Source of the DNA: Patiria pectinifera | Lineage: Eukaryota; Echinodermata; Asteroidea; Valvatida; Asterinidae | Assembly (NCBI GenBank): GCA_029964075.1 | Contig: CM057140.1 | Location: 3,180,643 to 3,244,642 of the forward strand | Reading direction: 5' to 3' | Length of the DNA: 64,000 nucleotides | Shown: positions 1-10,600 of the stretch, one piece after another | Numbering within the stretch: the stretch's first letter is position 1 | How the letters are laid out: each line of letters opens with the position of its first letter | Position numbers and translations under genes: made by a program | Notes under the pieces: generated by a model | Seen by the model: the letters and a program-made list of their open reading frames with translations, nothing else | Databases searched by the model: none | What the model was told of the DNA's origin: nothing

Positions 1-2
1 CC

Positions 3-515
3 ATAGCACTCTGGGCGATTATTGGTGGTAGTCTCGCCTTGCTGCTTCTAGTAGCTACCATTCTCGGTGTCTGCTTCTATCGTCGTCAGCATCAACCCAG
101 ACCGCGTCAGGCTGACCAAGCCACCCCAGCTTTGAGATGCTCTGCCCCCATCTTGGCCAGTGCAGATGCCCAATCATCTGGGGAGGCAAGTGGACGGAAT
201 GCCGCCCCTTCATCCATCCATCGTCCCATACACGCGCGAGTTGTCGGGGTTCTCTACACGATGCCCGCAACGCGCCCAGGCCAGATGGCTGTAATGTCTG
301 ATGCTTCATCTCCAGGTACAAGTGGTTTGAGAGCAAACAGACAGAGGCAAGACGCAATTTCTCTCACACCTGCACAGGTTGGTGAAGTTCAATCAGTTCA
401 ATCTTCTGAAGAGCTCTCCGATGACGATAGCGAATCAGATGTCGCTCTTGTGCGATTTCAGGTCGAGGAGGATCTGTACATGATACCAGACAAACATTTT
501 CAGGTACGTACTTAA
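3..515 (+). CDS. Ig-superfamily receptor, copy A, 3' part only (cut by window edge)
   Basis: This is the transmembrane and cytoplasmic part of a type I receptor; its Ig domains lie before base 1. The frame is open from base 3. It begins with a hydrophobic segment (about bases 9-80, LWAIIGGSLALLLLVATILG) followed by the stop-transfer residues YRR. The tail is rich in Ser, Pro and Arg, has an acidic stretch (SDDDSESD), and carries tyrosine motifs LYTMP and DLYMIP of YxxP type, which in other receptors can bind SH2 adaptors when phosphorylated. It matches the tail of the complete gene at 2555-3970 almost position for position, so it is a tandem paralogue. Here the tail reads on through an arginine codon where copy B has a stop, and ends 16 residues later. 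Membrane location and SH2 binding are inferences. Confidence 0.7.
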   Translation: MALWAIIGGSLALLLLVATILGVCFYRRQHQPRPRQADQATPALRCSAPILASADAQSSGEASGRNAAPSSIHRPIHARVVGVLYTMPATRPGQMAVMSDASSPGTSGLRANRQRQDAISLTPAQVGEVQSVQSSEELSDDDSESDVALVRFQVEEDLYMIPDKHFQVRT

Positions 516-1895
516 GGTACACATGGACCTCCAACCCAACCTCATCGAGATAACGTTCCCCCTTCTCCGTCATCCTCGTTATCGTAGTCGTAGAGTAAGA
601 AGCACGATTTTGGTAATATAATCCAGAAAACATTTCATAAAACATTGTGCTACTAGGACTTTTTATAGGATTACAAAGCTGTTATATTTAATAATCAAAC
701 AGGAATTTTGAACAAATCAAGCAAGAATTTGGCTTGTAGGACATTTTGCTCAATGTAACACCCTCTGTACAAATGTATGTAATGCTTCACATGACAATTA
801 TCGTAAAACGTATTTTACATCAAGTTTTGAAATAATCTGGGAATTCGATTTATAGAGTAACTTTGCAATGTCAAGTTCCTTGTGACTGTGTATAATCAAA
901 ATTAGATTTAAAAATCCAAATAGGGAACAATTTAAATGACATTTGCTTTAAATGCAATATTTCTTAAATTTGCTCTTACAGATGTGATATACGGAATGGT
1001 GCCTTTTCAGTATATTCATAATTTTTGTCTGAATATTTTAAATAGACTTAGAACATCAAAGAGAAAAAAAAAAGAGGAAACAGAATATTTCAATAGTGTT
1101 TAAAGGAACTTCTGTATAAAAAAATCCAAAAAATTGATTTGCATGTCATTTTTTTTCTTCAAAATTTTACAAGGACTATGTGCGCATTTGTTTTAATACC
1201 CAGACATCTGACTTCCACGATGCTGAGCAGAGCTGTTTATTAACCCTAACAGAACTCAACCCATCAAACCCCAACGGCATGTTTTGTTGGAATCTGTCAG
1301 GATGGGTACAGTACCCCTAAACCGACAGTCTTTTACATTGGTTCGGACAAATCCAGATATAAAGTCAGAAATATGTGTGTTCAGTTTCCCATATGGTGTT
1401 GGAATTTGCCAGGATGGGTATGGTTCCTAGTAAATCATGCTAGGGAGTTAGGGTTAAAGAAAAAAACCTTGAAAGAGGCATTTTCTATTTGCAATTATAG
1501 AAAAAAATATCAACAAACTTAAAAACCTATTATTTGAGCCAAATGTCTCTGTGTACTCTTTGGAGGAATTTGCTAATAAAATGCATACAAGTGATATTTT
1601 CAGCCTTTTAAAATCATTTATTTTTGTGCCATTTATTATGCTTACAGTTTGGTTTCCTGCTTACTCAAGTACGTTCACTCACCCACATGTTTGTATAAGA
1701 CTATTTTAACTTGCAACGCTAAGCACGGGACCTGTTTTTATATAACGCAAATGGTGAAACTCCAATGTTTTTTTTCTGGACTTGTGTTTACTGCTTGTGG
1801 TATTTATCGGATAAAAGAGAAACTCATAATGCAAAAACAAATTATTTTGTATCGAATTTTGCCTTGAAAAAGTGGCTCCCACAGGACTATGGATT
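9..1895 (+). repeat. Tandem segmental duplication, copy A (partner 3458-5760)
   Basis: From the transmembrane segment of the Ig receptor to about base 1895 the sequence matches 3458-5760 in order: coding tail, the block CATCGAGATAACG / CATCAAGATAAGG, an AT-rich 3' flank, then the block around TTGCAACGCTAAGC. Copy A carries a MITE (1244-1453) that copy B lacks. Copy B has extra sequence around 4640-5230. The repeat continues left of the window. It shows that the receptor gene with its 3' flank was duplicated as a unit. Confidence 0.75.
1244..1453 (+). mobile_element. TTAA-flanked MITE with CCCTAAC termini (piggyBac-like)
   Basis: A 210-bp element beginning CCCTAAC and ending GTTAGGG, with TTAA on both sides (1240-1243 and 1454-1457). 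Copy B of the surrounding duplication has a single TTAA at the matching site (5252-5255), i.e. an empty site, so the insertion postdates the duplication or was lost from copy B. TTAA duplication with CCCT ends is typical of piggyBac-type elements. It has no coding capacity. A degenerate reversed copy lies at 8890-9075. Confidence 0.75.
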
Positions 1896-2554
1896 CTAGT
1901 TCTCTTCGTCACCAGCGCTGGAGGACTTTGAAGTGTATTCATGAAAAATCCTGATTGGTCGACCCACAGCAACAACAGTGTGATATTCTACCTAAAAACA
2001 GTCGGTATCGCACGCTGCGTATTGCGCTACTCCAAGATGCGTGTGCCATTCCTTCTGCACACACTTGTACTGAAAAAACGCTGAAAAGTTTGTGCACCGA
2101 GTGCGTGTTCCATCTTTACTGTGCGTCACGTTTGCTTGAGGATAAATTTGTTATCTCACTCGCGCTCTGGTGCGTCTTGCGTCCCACAAAGCTTACCACT
2201 CGGCTTTCGGCCTCGTGGTATGTGGACACAGACGCACTACATTATTCCACGTTCCACTTGCGCTCACGTGATAGCTCATATAATAATAAAGAAAACAAAT
2301 GCAATAGTGTTTACATATTCAAAACCAAAAGTGATCTTTTCTCAATGTCATCACTCCATGTGTTTGCTCAACGAGCCACTTTTATTTTCAATGTAGCATT
2401 TTCTGTAATCAATCTAAGAATGTGGTCATGTAGGAAGGCTACCTTTGATTTAAATCTGAAATGATTACTTCCTTATCTCGAAAAGCTTGCATGAAAAGAG
2501 AAATCTACAACCTGCAGTGGGTTTCACTTCTCATTCAGAAGGGTTGGTGGCAAC
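1896..2554 (+). other. Upstream region of Ig receptor copy B
   Basis: No gene seen. It begins with a repeat piece (ATCCTGATTGGTC, about 1947) that recurs near 54205 inside an LTN1 intron. The rest should contain the promoter of the receptor at 2555, but I could not pick a convincing TATA box or start site. Confidence 0.4.
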
Positions 2555-3970
2555 ATGGCTGTAGTCGGTCTTGCACTGTGTTTTTGCATTTTCTTGCAAG
2601 TGTCATCGGCATCGGGTTCGGAGCATTTAAGCCTAAATCCCCTTTACCAGAGTGAGGGTGAGGGTGGGACGGCAAGATTCACTTGTCGCATCAACTTTAG
2701 GGTTGACTGTTCAAAAGATACAATTTACTGGAAGCAGAAGCCAATTAGCAGCGATAACTATACATTACTGGCACGATGCTCAGACGTCGTCATTCTATCT
2801 GATTTTGAGAAATATTCAGTGTATCTGAATAGCACAAAAGATGGAACAGACTACACGTTGGTTATTGACAATGCTACATCAACTGACAGTGGGCAGTACG
2901 TCAGCTACATATTCAATGGTATAGAGTTTCTATATTCCAACACTGCAATACTCAATGTGACTGATCATCAACCCGTCTGTCAAACACCCCTGAACATATC
3001 TACCAGAGTCACCCAAAACCAAGAACTGGTGGTGGGCGATGAAGGAGAGTTTGGCTGTGATGTTGACCCCCTTCCAGACTCATCTACATTCAGATGGTTC
3101 ATAAAGGGAGAAGGCAACCAGACTATTTCAATCAATGACACGGACAGATTCACAACTTCAGCCAATCGACTGATCATCTCTCCGCTCCTGGCTTCAGACA
3201 ACCAAAGTCAAATAAGATGCCAGGTTTCTTATTCCCAAGACTGTGAGCAACGGAGTCCTTGGCACCAGCTATTGCTGGATGCAAGGACCAAGTCCACACA
3301 GACCAGCTTCACCGTGAACAATTTCACCTCAAAGTCAAACCAGAATTTGACTACCAGCAGGAGCAAGTCGACGCAGCCTCCAGTAAGCACCGATGCAACT
3401 CCAACCTCACACCCACTGCAGATCACCACTGGTCCCGATACGCAGCAGCCCGTGCCACTCTGGGCGATTATTGGTGCTTCCCTCGCCTTGCTGCTCCTCG
3501 TAGCTACCTTTCTTGGTGTCTGCTTCTATCGTCGTAAGCCAAAACCCAGACCGCATCAGAACGACCAAGCCACCCCGACTCTGAGACGCTTTGTCCCCGT
3601 CCCGGTACGTACAGATTCCCATATATACAGCAGTCACACATTCCAACGAGGAACTGGGGATGTAAGTGGACGGAATGCTGCCCCTTCGTCCAGCCAGCGC
3701 CCCACCCACACACGTGTCGACACGGTTCTCTACGCGATACCCGCAAGGCGTCCAGGCCAGGTGGCTACAAGGTCTGATCCTTCATCTCCAGGTGCTAGTG
3801 GTTTGATAGGTAACAGACAGAGGAGGCATGAGCAAGAAAACTTCTCCCTCACACGTGTACAGGTTGGAGAAGATCTGTACACTGTGCCGAGTAAGGTGAA
3901 ATCTCGCAGCGTAGAATCGTCTAAGGAGCTCTCCGATGACATTAGCGAATCCGATGTAGCTCTTGTGTGA
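2555..3970 (+). CDS. Ig-superfamily type I transmembrane receptor, copy B (471 aa)
   Basis: Signal peptide at residues 1-19 (hydrophobic LALCFCIFLQV). First Ig domain about 24-136: Cys44, Trp59 and the DSGQY motif (111-115) are present, but the second core cysteine is replaced by Ser117; Cys52 and Cys75 may compensate. Second Ig domain about 140-243 has Cys168, Trp181 and Cys222, with a possible extra pair Cys142-Cys230. Many N-glycosylation sequons. A Ser/Thr/Pro stalk (245-300) leads to a transmembrane segment at about 302-325, then YRRK and a 145-residue tail with LYAIP and DLYTVP (YxxP) motifs. It looks intronless. The start is chosen because the signal peptide follows at once. It is probably a cell-surface recognition receptor; ligand and family are unknown. 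A small intron near the 3' end (donor-like GTAAGG at 3892, acceptor-like TTTCAG at 3971) cannot be excluded. It lies antisense to LTN1, in a region expected to be an LTN1 intron. Confidence 0.7.
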   Translation: MAVVGLALCFCIFLQVSSASGSEHLSLNPLYQSEGEGGTARFTCRINFRVDCSKDTIYWKQKPISSDNYTLLARCSDVVILSDFEKYSVYLNSTKDGTDYTLVIDNATSTDSGQYVSYIFNGIEFLYSNTAILNVTDHQPVCQTPLNISTRVTQNQELVVGDEGEFGCDVDPLPDSSTFRWFIKGEGNQTISINDTDRFTTSANRLIISPLLASDNQSQIRCQVSYSQDCEQRSPWHQLLLDARTKSTQTSFTVNNFTSKSNQNLTTSRSKSTQPPVSTDATPTSHPLQITTGPDTQQPVPLWAIIGASLALLLLVATFLGVCFYRRKPKPRPHQNDQATPTLRRFVPVPVRTDSHIYSSHTFQRGTGDVSGRNAAPSSSQRPTHTRVDTVLYAIPARRPGQVATRSDPSSPGASGLIGNRQRRHEQENFSLTRVQVGEDLYTVPSKVKSRSVESSKELSDDISESDVALV

Positions 3971-5760
3971 TTTCAGGTTGGAGAGGATCTGTACACGGCG
4001 GTACAGCGCAAACATTTCCCCGCATGAACATACAGTGTACCCGCAACCCAAGCTCATCAAGATAAGGTGCCCATCACCGTCATCCGTGTTATCTTAGTCG
4101 TAGAGTAAGTAAGGTGTGATCTTGGTAGTGGGCATGTAACCCAGAAAATATTTCATCAAGCTTTGTACTATATACCCGCTAGGATAACAACGCTGTCATG
4201 TTGAACAATCAAACAGGAATTTTGAACAAATCAAGCAAGTATTTTGCTTGTGGTCATTTTGCTTATAACGCCCTCTGTACAAATGTATGTAATGTTTTGC
4301 ATTAAAATTATTGTAAAATCATGTATTACATCAACTTTTGAAATGATTGGGGTATTTGATTTGTTGAGTATCTCTGCAATGTCTAGTTCCTTGTACAAAT
4401 AAATGTGTACAATCAAAATTTGATTTAACAAAAATTCAATTCTTAGCTATGAAGGAACAATTTAAATGAAAAGTTTGCTTTAAATGCAATTTCTTCTTAT
4501 ACATGTAGACGTGATATACGGAATGGTGCCTTTCCGTTATATTCATGATTCTTGTCTGTATATTTTAAATAGACATAGAACATTACAGAGAGGAATAAAA
4601 AGAGTAATCAGAAATATTTCAATAGTGTTTAAAGGAATTCTGTATAAAAAAACATCTTCGTGTCAACTGTTAGGCACTGGCACTCTTCTCGGCTGCTGTG
4701 AACAGCGCAACTCTAGCTGAATTCAAGGGACATGTCAGTAATCTTTAATACAACTTTTGGCGCTAGCTTATTTCCACATGCAGTGCGTACCCATGTTTGT
4801 TTTACATACACTGTGAGGACATTCCTTTGTTTTCAAGTAGTTAAGAAAACTCGGTACATGTACAAAAAAATAACTTCACTTCAACTGTGAAAACTCTTTC
4901 AATCCAATTTTTTTTCTATGATTCCCTTTAGTGTTTCTCTTCATTTTGCCACAGATAAACCTAACCCAAAAATGCCTCTAAAAAAACCCCTGTTTTCCAG
5001 AGAGGGCGAAACGTTATGTGGATAGCTTAGTACACATAACGTCAACACAACCTGCATTATGTGGACATCTTTTGTTCACAAGTCCACATAGTGACTGCTA
5101 TAGACAAACTCAAGTTAGCGTTTATGTATCCGACAGGATATTTTGCTGACTGAACCTATGAAGATGGAGATTTACAAGAACTACATGTTTGTCCACATTT
5201 GTTTTAACGCCCAAACATGTGAGTTCCGCAGTGCAGAGCAGAGCTGTATATTTAAGAAATAAACCTTGAAGGAGACATTTTCTATTTGCAATTATAGAAA
5301 AAAAATCAACAAACTTAAAAACCTAGTAGGTTTCTAAAAACTGAGCCAAATCTCAAGTGTATCTGTGTACTCTTTAGACAAATTTAACAAAACCACCAAA
5401 CTAATTTGCATACCGATATAATAATATAAACAGTGACTTACTAAAAACAACAGATGTTTTCTTTATTTAGCATTTTAAAAGTATTTTTTGCCATGCCATG
5501 TATTTTGCTTACGGTTTCCTACTTACTCAAGTATGAACACTTCCCCGCATGTTTGTAGTTCTATTTTCACTTGCAACGCTAAGCGTGGGACCTGTTTTTA
5601 TAAGACACAAATGTGGAAAGTCCCGCGTTTGTTTCTCTGGACTTGTATTTTCCTGCTTGCGGTATTTATCGGATAAAAGAGAAACTCATAATGCGTAACA
5701 AATATTATTTTGTTTCGGATCACGAACTGAAACAATAGCTCCCACAGCGCTACGGATTCT
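3458..5760 (+). repeat. Tandem segmental duplication, copy B (partner 9-1895)
   Basis: This matches copy A from the receptor transmembrane segment to the block ending GGATTCTA at 5760. It stops exactly where a TA-flanked foldback element begins at 5762. The stretch 3971-5760 holds no further gene. Just after the stop of copy B the old reading continues in form (FQVGEDLYT), matching the longer tail of copy A. Confidence 0.75.
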
Positions 5761-5761
5761 A

Positions 5762-6413
5762 CAGTATGTCCCCAAAAAGTGTTCGTCTGACTGTTTTTAA
5801 AATAACTAGGAAACCATGGGTCAATATTGTAATTTTTTACTTGTCTAGCTTGTGCTTGTGCCCTAAGCCTTGGCCTCAACCCCTATGAGTTGCATTTAAT
5901 TTCAGTCACACATCACTGCACAATAAACATTTGCGCAAAACAACATTTTTCGGACACGGTGACCAAGTTCCATGCCCTAATCAATTTCAGTGCTGTGTGA
6001 TGTAAGCTGTGTAAAATCCTGCGTATTGAGAAAAAAAAGCTGATGTGGTTTGGGATTGGAATAATTTGCCCTTGACCATTAAACTGAGGTCTTGCCATGA
6101 TGACTGATAGCCAGGCAAATGATTCCAATCTCAACTGCAGCCCTTTTCACAACATGAAGGATTTTACACAGCTTACATAACACAGCACTGAAATTGAATA
6201 AGGCGAGGAACTTGGTCACAGTGTCCAAAAATGTTGTTGTGATCAATTGATATTATGTGTAGTGATGTGTGATTGAAATTAAATGAAAGTCGTAGGGGTT
6301 GAATGAAAAGGCTTTGGAGTATCTGCACAACCAAACATTTTCAAAATTGACCTCATGGTTTTGTTGTTGTTTCAAATATAGTCAGACAGACACTTTTTTG
6401 GGGGGACATGCTG
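5762..6413. mobile_element. Tc1/mariner-like foldback MITE, TA target site
   Basis: Two arms of about 255 bp are inverted copies of each other (5762-6015 and 6165-6413). The outer ends are CAGTATGTCCCC and GGGGACATGCTG, and TA flanks both (5760-5761, 6414-6415). Ends of the form CAGTATGTCC with a TA duplication are typical of Tc1/mariner. There is no transposase; the centre (about 6016-6164) is unrelated AT-rich DNA. Confidence 0.8.
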
Positions 6414-6669
6414 TAATTCTCTCTGTGTATATAGTTTCCAACATGTGCCATAGTCATTTGAGTCCAGGCAAGCTGGCATTTAGACTTGAAGTCACGTTGG
6501 TAATTGGCCGGATGTAGTTGGCCCACTGCGCACCAAAGGCGCAGACAGATTTGGCATACCGTCCCAGGGTATAGGTGTAGTGTGCAGTATGGCATGAACT
6601 TGTTGGGACGCTTAGTGTGTCCTCGGCATTCTTGGACCAGTTGGTGGAGGTGCTCGTTACTACATCAGA

Positions 6670-6870
6670 CTCGAACCGGCCAGCCGACACCGACAAGCTC
6701 GGTGGTGGAGTGGTAAGATGTCTGCACAAGTAAGCAGGAGGTTGTGGGTTCGAGTCCCACCAACACTTACAACACTGAGTATACAGTGTTTATAAAAAAA
6801 TATTTCGGCGAAGGGCAAAACCCATTATATAATTGACATCTTCCCAATGCAAATTTCATCTTATAAAAAA
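6670..6870 (+). mobile_element. tRNA-derived SINE, copy 1 of a pair
   Basis: A tRNA-like head has box-A-like GGTGGAGTGGTAAGATG and box-B-like GGTTCGAGTCCCACC, followed by a tail with CTGAGTATACAGTGTTTATA, CGGCGAAGGGCAAAACCC and TTTCATCTTATA. The next copy follows at about 6925. An 8-base insertion disrupts the tRNA fold, so this is not called a tRNA gene. Confidence 0.6.
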
Positions 6871-6924
6871 ATGTTTGGTTGAGGTATCCGCTACAACATT
6901 AGTCTCGAACAGGCCAGCAGAACT

Positions 6925-7125
6925 CAGTTAGCACGGTGGTGGAGTGGTAAAACGTCTGCGCAGGAGGTCGTGGGTTCAAGTCCCACTCGAGTGAGCTTGT
7001 GAATTTGTTTTGGGAACCCTCAGACTAACTGAGTATACAATGTTTACAAAGAAAGTTTCGGCAAAGGGCAAAACCCAATATATCCTTCACATCTCCATGA
7101 TACAAATTCTATCTTATAAAGCCAG
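6925..7125 (+). mobile_element. tRNA-derived SINE, copy 2 of a pair
   Basis: Same family as 6670-6870: GGTGGTGGAGTGGTAAAACG, GGTTCAAGTCCCACTC, then CTGAGTATACAATGTTTAC, TTCGGCAAAGGGCAAAACCC and TCTATCTTATAAA. A tail-only fragment of the family is at about 17505-17565. Confidence 0.6.
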
Positions 7126-7275
7126 ACTTGTGATGTGCATGTGATCCATCGCATGCACATCACATGCACTGCACATGAATATCACATGCCCAGCACAGCA
7201 CAACACATCACATCACATTACGTGCACTTCACTTCCACATCACATGCACATGGCATGCACATCACACGCACACAT

Positions 7276-7435
7276 TTGCAAACATGTGTTCACCGTCGAT
7301 CGTGGACGTCCTATTGTCCCTCTTTTGTTTGTCCTCTAACTTTTTAGGAAGACTATCGGAGGTTTTGTGCACTCTTTTGTTCTCTGGTATTTTTTGTCCA
7401 CGGTTTGAAAAGATGAACATGTACACATACACACC
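7276..7435 (+). repeat. Dispersed repeat (partner 28785-28985)
   Basis: The blocks TGTTCACCGTCGATCGTG, CCTATTGTCCCTCTTTTGTT, TTTTTAGGAAGACT and GTTTGAAAAGATGAACA occur in the same order at 28785-28985, downstream of the third GPCR gene. That copy has an extra roughly 50 bp in the middle. The ends and class are not resolved. A CA/CATG-rich simple stretch (7135-7270) precedes this copy. Confidence 0.6.
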
Positions 7436-7485
7436 CAATCACATCACATGCACATCACATCCTCGACTACGATACCGTTACTTAC

Positions 7486-7618
7486 TTGTCAACGATGGGA
7501 GCCACTTTCTTATCCTGGCTGGTCCACCATTGCCGGACCATGGCTGGTAGATCCTCCAAGATGCTGTAGTACAGAGTGCAGGCCTGGTGCTGTATCTCTT
7601 CTTGACTGGGAGACATAC
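7486..7618 (-). CDS. LTN1: LTN1 exon 27 (last LTN1 exon in window)
   Basis: 133 nt: [20 protein letters not shown], then [20 protein letters not shown] and PIVD, matching human LKDLPAMVRLWWNSSEKRV. Donor GTAAGTAA; ends in phase 2, so the gene must continue. No RWD or RING exon (C-x2-C ... CPLCRETFF) was found between here and base 1. Confidence 0.92.
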
Positions 7619-10600
7619 CTGCACCAGACGCAGATAAAGGATTTACTTATGGTTAACTTGTGACTGAACTGTGAATACTTGTGATTGACTTGTGATTGAC
7701 TTGTGATTGACTTGTGATTGACTTGTGATTGACTTGTGACTGACTTGTGACTGACTTGTGACTGACTTGTGACTGACTTGTGACTGACTTGTGACTGACT
7801 TGAGATTTGCTTGTGATGGTCTTATGATGTCTTGTGACCACTTATGACCGACTTGTGACCCACTTGTGATTGACTTATGATTAACTTACTTGTAAAGACT
7901 GTGATTGACTTGTGATTGACTTGTGACTGACTTGAGATTGGCTTGTGATGGTCTTATGATGGCTTGTGACCACTTGTGACCGACTTGTGACCAACTTGTG
8001 ATTGGCTTTATGATTAACTTACTTGTAAAGACTGTGATTGACTTGTGATTGACTTGTGATTGACTTGTGACTGACTTGAGATTGGCTTGTGATGGTCTTA
8101 TGATGGCTTGTGACCACTTATGACCGACTTGTGACCCACTTGTGATTGACTTATGATTAACTTACTTGTAAAGACTGTGATTGACTTGTGACTGACTTGT
8201 GATTGACTTGTGATGGACTTGAGATTGGCTTGTGATGGTCTTATGATGGCTTGTGACCACTTGTGACCGACTTGTGACCCACTTGTGATTGACTTATGAT
8301 TAACTTACTTGTAAAGACTGTGATTGACTTGTGATTGACTTGTGAAGAACTGTGAAGACTTGTGCATGACTTGTAAAGACTTGTGATTGACTTGTGATTG
8401 ACTTGAGATGAGACGCTATTGAATTCGTAGGATTTTACTTCAAGTTGCATATGATTGACTTGTGACTGACTCGTAAAGACTTGCGATCTTGTGATTGCCT
8501 TGTGATTGTCTTATGACTGATTTGTTTCTGACTGATGACATGACATGTGGTTGGCTCGGATTGGCCTCTGATTACTTGTGATTGGCTAATGACAGACTAA
8601 TGATTGACTTGTGAAGCCTTGCGACCAGCTTGTGATAGAGTTGAGACTAACTTGTGGATGAATGGCGATGAGAGTGATTGAGATGTGTTTGACTTACATG
8701 TATGATTGAGCTGTTCCACTGGTGAATAACTCGTGATTGACTTGCTCCTGAATTGTGACTGACTGTGGAGATTTGTGACCAACTTGTGACTGACATGAAT
8801 GACTTGTGATTGACTTGCGATGAGTTGTGATTGACTTGTGACTGACTTGTGAGACTAAATGGACTTTTGACTGACTTTTTATTGCCTTGACTCCCTAGCA
8901 TGATTTACTACAAACCATACCCATCCTGGCAAATTCCAACTCCATATGGGAAACTGCACACACTTATTTCTGACTTTGATTCAATGTAAAAGACTGTCAG
9001 TTTAGGGGTACTGTACCCATCTTGACAGATTCCAACAATACATGCCGTAGGGGTTTGATGGGTTGAGATCTGTTATTAAGATTGATCTATGATTTTACTT
9101 AGGACTGTCTTGCAATAGACTTGTGATTGAACAGTGATGACATGTGATTGACTTGTGATGACTTGAGATAAGGCCAAAAAAAAAAAATTCTCGGTCTCTG
9201 GTCAGACCAAAGTTCCGGAATTGATGCGGCGACGCGGCTTTTTTTTTTTTTCAAGCTTGGATTGTACAGACAAGGTGGGGTACTATTTTGCTTTTTTTGG
9301 GTGTCCTCATGTACATTGGTGTCCTCCATAATTTGCCTTGGTGCCCTCGATTATTTGCCTTGGTGCAATTTCCCATTCCTTGGTGCTCCTTGGTACAAAA
9401 AATTGAGGAGGTGCGGCAATAGAGGCTTCTGTTGGAGCTACCGCGGAAAATTTTGGAGAACAAAAAAGGATTGACGCGCATGATTAAAATCGACGCGGGA
9501 GCTGACCAGAGACTGACTAATTTTTTTTTTTGGCCTAAGTTATGATCGACTTGCAATGACTGACAATCATGTACCTTTAGCTTTCATTGTCGGAGCTATG
9601 CTGAACATGTTCCTTGAAGTCGATCCCTTGGTACTACTTAACATCGGCGGGTCGGGCATCAGCCTGAAAATGTTCATCATTAGGCTGGACACACCGTCTA
9701 TCTGACGAAGATAATTGGCGTACTCGGCCCTGACCTGCAGATGGGGTCAAAGGTTAAACAATGCAAGATCAGAAAGCTCTGCCATAACTCCACCCACTGA
9801 GCTATTGTGGTCACCTGACCAAAAGTCTCAATCTGATTGGTTATAGGAGGAGTGTGGCCTAGTGGTTAGGGTTTGTGACTCATGATCAGAGGGTCAGGGG
9901 TTTGAATCCAGCTGCTGGCCATATGTTGTGTCCTTGGGCAAGCCACTTAATCAACAATCCTTTAGACAGTTAGACAGTCCTCGTGATCAGAGGGTCAGGG
10001 GTTCGAATCCAGCTGCTGGCCATGTGTTGTGTCCTTGAGCAAGCCACTTTACCCTAACTTGCCCTCTCTCCACCTAGGAGTTTAAAGGGGTGCCAGCATT
10101 AGCTGGGGAGTAACCTGCAATGGACTGGCATCCAGGGGGATTAGAAATACTCTCAGTCATTTCATGTCAAGGAAACCAGAGATGGGCATCATATTACCTT
10201 GGAGGCTTTTGGAGCAGACTTTCCTCTTTTTTTCAGCACTGTTTGATTGACAAGTCAGAAAGGTCCACTGTCTCTTTCCTTCAATTTTTTTTAAATAGGA
10301 TATAGCAGTTCTTGTGTCCATGAGCTAGACACTTTACTCCAAGCAAGGAACTGCTAAGGATGGTGGAGGATTTTCATACTGAATTTTGGTGTAAGCAATT
10401 CTCAAATCTCACCTCAGCCGATGCAGCTTTGAATATCCTGAGGTATAGTCTCCATACCAGCAGGTAAGTCAGCACGCTGGATAGGCTCTGGTGGTAGCCA
10501 GTGCTGGTGGGATCCAGCGTCAGGCATTCGCCAACTTGGACATCAGCAAAGATGACTTCCATGTAGGCTGAAGCGGAGTCTAGGATTTCCTTCAACGATT

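Noticed and set aside
1240-1457. Interstitial telomere repeat (TTAACCCTAAC ... GTTAGGGTTAA)
   Set aside because: The motif is explained by TTAA target duplications next to CCCTAAC element ends, shown by the empty site at 5252.
6454-6729. Minus-strand 91-codon frame (HYTYTLGRYAKSVCAFGAQW)
   Set aside because: Looked at as a possible last LTN1 exon; it does not match the expected RWD/RING sequence and overlaps a SINE head.
6690-6780. Possible tRNA gene
   Set aside because: Box A and B are present, but the fold is interrupted by extra bases and the same head plus tail is repeated next to it, so it is a SINE.
7660-8880. CRISPR-like direct repeats
   Set aside because: Units are 10 bp with no unique spacers, in an animal intron; it is a minisatellite.
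7653-8901. Minus-strand open frames reading [10 protein letters not shown] repeats (also 46121-46537, 52000-52560)
   Set aside because: They are translations of the 10-bp minisatellite, which stays open in several frames; no start context or non-repeat domain.
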